Origin: Latrodectus hesperus
Taxonomy: Eukaryota; Arthropoda; Arachnida; Araneae; Theridiidae
Reading direction: 5' to 3'
Length of the DNA: 64,000 bases
Assembly: GCA_037975125.1 (NCBI GenBank)
Contig: CM075853.1
Span: 29,444,795-29,508,794, forward strand
Positions 60,419-64,000 of the stretch are shown piece by piece. A model generated the notes under the pieces. The model was not told the origin of the DNA. It saw only the letters and a program-made list of their open reading frames with translations, and searched no databases. A program made the position numbers and the translations under genes. Numbering within the stretch: position 1 is the stretch's first letter; the number at the start of each line of letters is the position of its first letter.

Positions 60419-60563
60419 GCAAGTAAGTGGTAAAAAAAAGCAGAAAACAACCCACGAGCAAATTTATGCAAATGTTCAAGTTTCAGATGCATATAAAACA
60501 GATTATGATGATTTGCATCAAACAAACGATACAATAAAACCGGATTCGAAACTTCAGAACTAA
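60419..60563 (+). CDS. Candidate terminal exon, cytoplasmic-tail-like
   Basis: A good acceptor (ATGTTTTCTCAG) is followed by 47 codons and TAA in the frame that completes a codon with one base: QVSGKKKQKTTHEQ, IYANVQVSDAYKTDYDDLHQ, then TNDTIKPDSKLQN. The composition (charged, few stops, above-average GC) is unlike chance AT-rich frames. Two Y-x-x-(V/L) motifs nine residues apart resemble an ITAM/SH2-binding tail of a receptor or adhesion protein. No upstream exon was joined and no AATAAA follows the stop, so this could be chance or a pseudogene piece. Confidence 0.3.
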
Positions 60564-60639
60564 TTACATATTTTAAATAGATGGATTATATCCCTACAGC
60601 CAACTCATTTGTGTTATTGTCAGTGACACATGAGTGTGC

Positions 60640-60858
60640 ATGCTGCCTGTCTAGCAGTCAGCGTGTCTGACTGCGGATTGGAAGGTCTTGGCTTCGAATC
60701 TCGGTTTGGTCATGGATGTACTTTCTCTCCTATTTTTGTTTTTTCCTTGTATGAATGGGTAGTGAATGGTTGCCTTCCCTATAAACAGATACCAATGACA
60801 TCCATGTACTGAGGAAATCTGGCTTCACACCAAATTACGGCTGAGTGGAAAAGTGGTT
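60640..60858 (+). mobile_element. SINE-B copy, plus strand
   Basis: Head GCTGCCTGTCTAGCAGTCAG (box A) and CTTGGCTTCGAATCTCGG (box B), then CATGGATGTACTTTCTCTCC and CCTTCCCTATAAACAG, matching the head part of the chimera at 48513-48693. It ends TACGGCTGAGTGGAAAA. A 60-codon ORF overlapping it is not a gene. Confidence 0.85.
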
Positions 60859-60875
60859 CAATTTCAGAGAAAAAT

Positions 60876-61138
60876 ATTGTTATTGTACATACCCTTTTAT
60901 TCAAAGTCTGTGCTACAACTATAACTCATATTATCATTATCGATAACATTTGTAAATATTTTTGAAATTTTTGTGTCAAATTATATCAAGAAAACTTCTT
61001 TATATTTTATATTTGATACTGTTACTTCAAAGGAACAATCTTGTTATTGTGCACAGCCTTATATACTCGAAGCCTGTGCTACAACTATAGCTCATAAATA
61101 TAACCACTCTCAATAACATTTATAAATCTTTTTAAACT
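60876..61138 (+). repeat. Diverged direct duplication
   Basis: Two units of about 95 bp (60876-60968 and 61040-61138) share TGTGCTACAACTATA, CTCAT, and ATAACATTT-TAAAT in the same order with scattered changes. Confidence 0.75.
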
Positions 61139-62884
61139 TTAAACATAAAGTTTCTAGTTTCACATTGGTAAATGAAATGTCAGTAGATCAAGAATATATC
61201 ACAAAATAAAAATTAAAAATATGCTCTTAAAATGCAACAATGTGTAATGTAATAGCAAAAAATTGTATGCACACAATGCAAAATTTAAGATAAAAGCATT
61301 TTGAAAGAAAGAATAAATTGAAGATATCAGAAAGTGAAATTTCTTCCCTGACATGGTGCGGAAGTTTGGAAAAAGAGGAAAACCGTTCTGCCAATGGGCT
61401 CGTCATTAGCTCCTGGCCTGATTCACATGTACAAGGCTGTTGTCTGAGTTTACTCTACTTTGTTCGGATGAAATTGGAGCTGAAAACAGATACAATAAAT
61501 AAAGCAATGAAGAAAATGACAAAAGACAGAATCAGGTTTGTTTCTAGTATATTTTAATATATATTGTTCTTAAATTTATACAAAATACAATTATATGGTA
61601 TTCAATTTAAGAAAAACTCACACTCAGTTAATGTAATTATGCATTTGCTTTTAAAAAATATTACCTCTTATTTCGGTGCCTGATTTTAACGCCACCATAA
61701 TATTCTTTTTGTATGCAAAAGTAATAATTTGATTTCAAATAGAGTTAATATAACTAGAATTTTAAAACTTTTTTATTCTGTTATTAGGACTACTTCTTAC
61801 AAGTTTGTTTAATATTGTGTAAAAAAAATTATAAAGAGCCATATGAAAAGAGCTTTGTACAATATCAAACAAAATGTATTCATTTTATATATTTATTAGT
61901 AAAGTAAAGCACATCAACTGTTTTCTTTGAAAAGATAACTAAATATAAATATCGAAGTTTGCTGTTTCTTATAAAAGAACTTCCTTGTATGTGAATTTGA
62001 ATGCAGTTTTGTTGATACGTTACATTTATTTTATTTTTGTATGCAAAATAGCTTTCACAAAACATTTTCGGGATATTAAATTCGAATATCAAAAGACCCG
62101 AAGTAAGCCTATTATAAGCAACTCTATTTTATTGCTGACAAAAGTTATCGTTTAAGAATTCCTTTTCATCTTTTTTTTCCGTTTATAATTCCATTCATCT
62201 TTATTGTTGTGTTTACTTTAGACGGCTATTAAATGAATGAAAATTTTGAAATTATAATTACATTAAAGTATTTTCGCAACACAACCAAACATTTAAAAGA
62301 TTTTAAAATACAATATTAGAATAAATGCTTTTATAAAAGTTACTAATTTATTCAAGTAAATAAATACACAAAAAACATTTCTTAGAATTAAATGTATTTT
62401 TGAATCAGGAATATATGATTGTATGTTTTATTATAATTTGGGATTGATTCAAATTCAATTAATTGTTATCTCTATGTCTAAAAACCTATAACAAAACAAA
62501 TTTAATTGTCTTAAAAAAGACTAATTTTATATTACAATAATTTTTAGTAATTAGTTACACGGACAATTATAAGATTATATTTTTGAAATTTTAGGGTACT
62601 TCCTGCACTAAAATTATTATACTCTTTTCTATGAGAAATATGTGAAGATTTGACAGTCTTTTATATTTATTTTTCCTCTTAAAAAACGCAGAAGTACAAT
62701 TTTAAACTACCTTCGATAATAAAAATTATGTTTTTCTGAACATTATTAAATATTCACATCAAACTTGTAAATATTAAGATAGAATTTTTGAATTTTATTA
62801 AACTACTTAAAAAACAATATTAAACATCACTTTTTTCAAGGTAAGCCGCTATTTGTAATTGTTTGGAACGCACGACGTTGAATC

Positions 62885-63126
<242 letters not shown>

Positions 63127-64000
63127 ATTGGATATTAAACTACAAAAGCAGCAAGTAGAGATTAGAAAACAATATGAAAAATATGAGTGATACAAACAAT
63201 GAATGATTCGGAGAATTGAAAATTCAGATACTAGATTAGAAAAATGTGAACTTCGGTATCGAAGATTTCAGGTTTAGGCATCAGCTTCTGAAAATAAATC
63301 AGGCAACCTAGCTTTAAATGTTTTCAATATTTTAATTTGGGGATTGATTTAAAAACTATTTATATTTTAGTCTGTAAATAAAGATGTAAATATTAAGATA
63401 TCATTCCGATAGATTAAAAAAACTTAATCATTTCATACTGTCTAGAATATATTAGTAATATATTACGTGTCTTGAATGTGAAAAAATGTTATATTTTCTT
63501 AAGCAAGATAAGAAAATAAAGTAAGATAATCCTGTCGTTTTCTCTTTATACCAATCACTAGCTAAGGAAACTTGAATTTCCCGTTACTGAACAATAGCTC
63601 CAAATTAATTAATTGTATTCTTTATTAGCAAGGTTCCACTATACTTTGGTTTATTTTGACTTTAAAGTTTATTCACAATTTTTTTAACTATATTTCTTCA
63701 TATGAATATAGAAAATTAATATGAATATGAATATATTCATATGCATGTAGTGTTTCGTCAAAAAGCAAGAAAAACTTTCTTCCAATGCACAATATTTATA
63801 TTTTTCTTCTTTCTGAATTTATATTTGATTAATTTTGGGTTCACATTCGTTTTTTGTAAAACTAAGTTTATGGGAGAGGATGGTTCAGCTTACCATTTTT
63901 GACTAAGGAGAGATAAGTGTTACATTACTGTTTTATGTACCGCTGAAGTGTGAAATCCATTGGTTCGTAGAATAACTAGGTATTTCATGATGTAATTAGA

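Noticed and set aside
61318..61557. 79-codon plus-strand ORF (MKISESEISSLTWCGSLEKE...)
   Set aside because: Slightly GC-richer than the flanks, but no recognisable domain, splice context or homologue; could be a decayed retrocopy.
61790..61845. Signal-like minus-strand peptide MALYNFFYTILNKL before GTAAGA
   Set aside because: Donor is phase 0 but the next exon needs phase 1.

Overview
The window is AT-rich eukaryotic genomic DNA from an arthropod, most likely a chelicerate and probably a spider. The evidence is one large gene on the minus strand of the lipid-carrier family found in animal haemolymph, split into small exons with GT-AG introns. Around it lie tRNA-derived SINEs, a Tc1 element, jockey/R1-type LINE fragments with RNase H, and very long (AT)n arrays. 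The spider assignment is an inference from the type of transposons, not proven.

The main gene runs right to left from about 48.0 kb to below 1.3 kb. I reconstructed 18 consecutive exons (48024 to 1336) by hand. Every splice junction keeps the reading frame, and together they give 1,074 uninterrupted codons (3,224 nt). Sequence landmarks identify a large lipid transfer protein of the apolipophorin/vitellogenin superfamily. Exons 1-11 form the lipoprotein N-terminal (LPD_N) module. Exons 12-15 match the following open beta-sheet region (DUF1943-like). Exons 16-18 look more like apolipophorin than vitellogenin. The signal-peptide exon (right of 48024) and everything after exon 18 (left of 1336) were not found.

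The introns are packed with mobile DNA: four tRNA-derived SINE families (A, B, C, D here) plus one B/A chimera, two MITE-like families, one decayed Tc1 element, three LINE pieces (one a short internally deleted unit with a 13-bp target duplication), two LTR-like promoter elements, and at least nine microsatellites. The largest is about 690 bp of (AT)n-(TG)n at 35.6-36.25 kb.

The most interesting signal is the pair of LTR-like elements at about 29.62-30.14 kb and 46.02-46.51 kb. Each carries a heat-shock-element array about 30 bp upstream of a TATAAATA box, followed by a TCAGT initiator and a polyadenylation signal. The first has five perfect alternating GAA/TTC units at exact 5-bp spacing. 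Both are in introns, antisense to the lipid-carrier gene, and point at a coding exon 400-600 bp away. They look like a heat-responsive retroelement family.

From 48 to 64 kb there is no confident gene. It holds SINEs, a hAT-like end, a diverged duplication and a few exon-like plus-strand ORFs. One of these, at 60419-60563, ends in a cytoplasmic-tail-like peptide with paired tyrosine motifs and is only a candidate.
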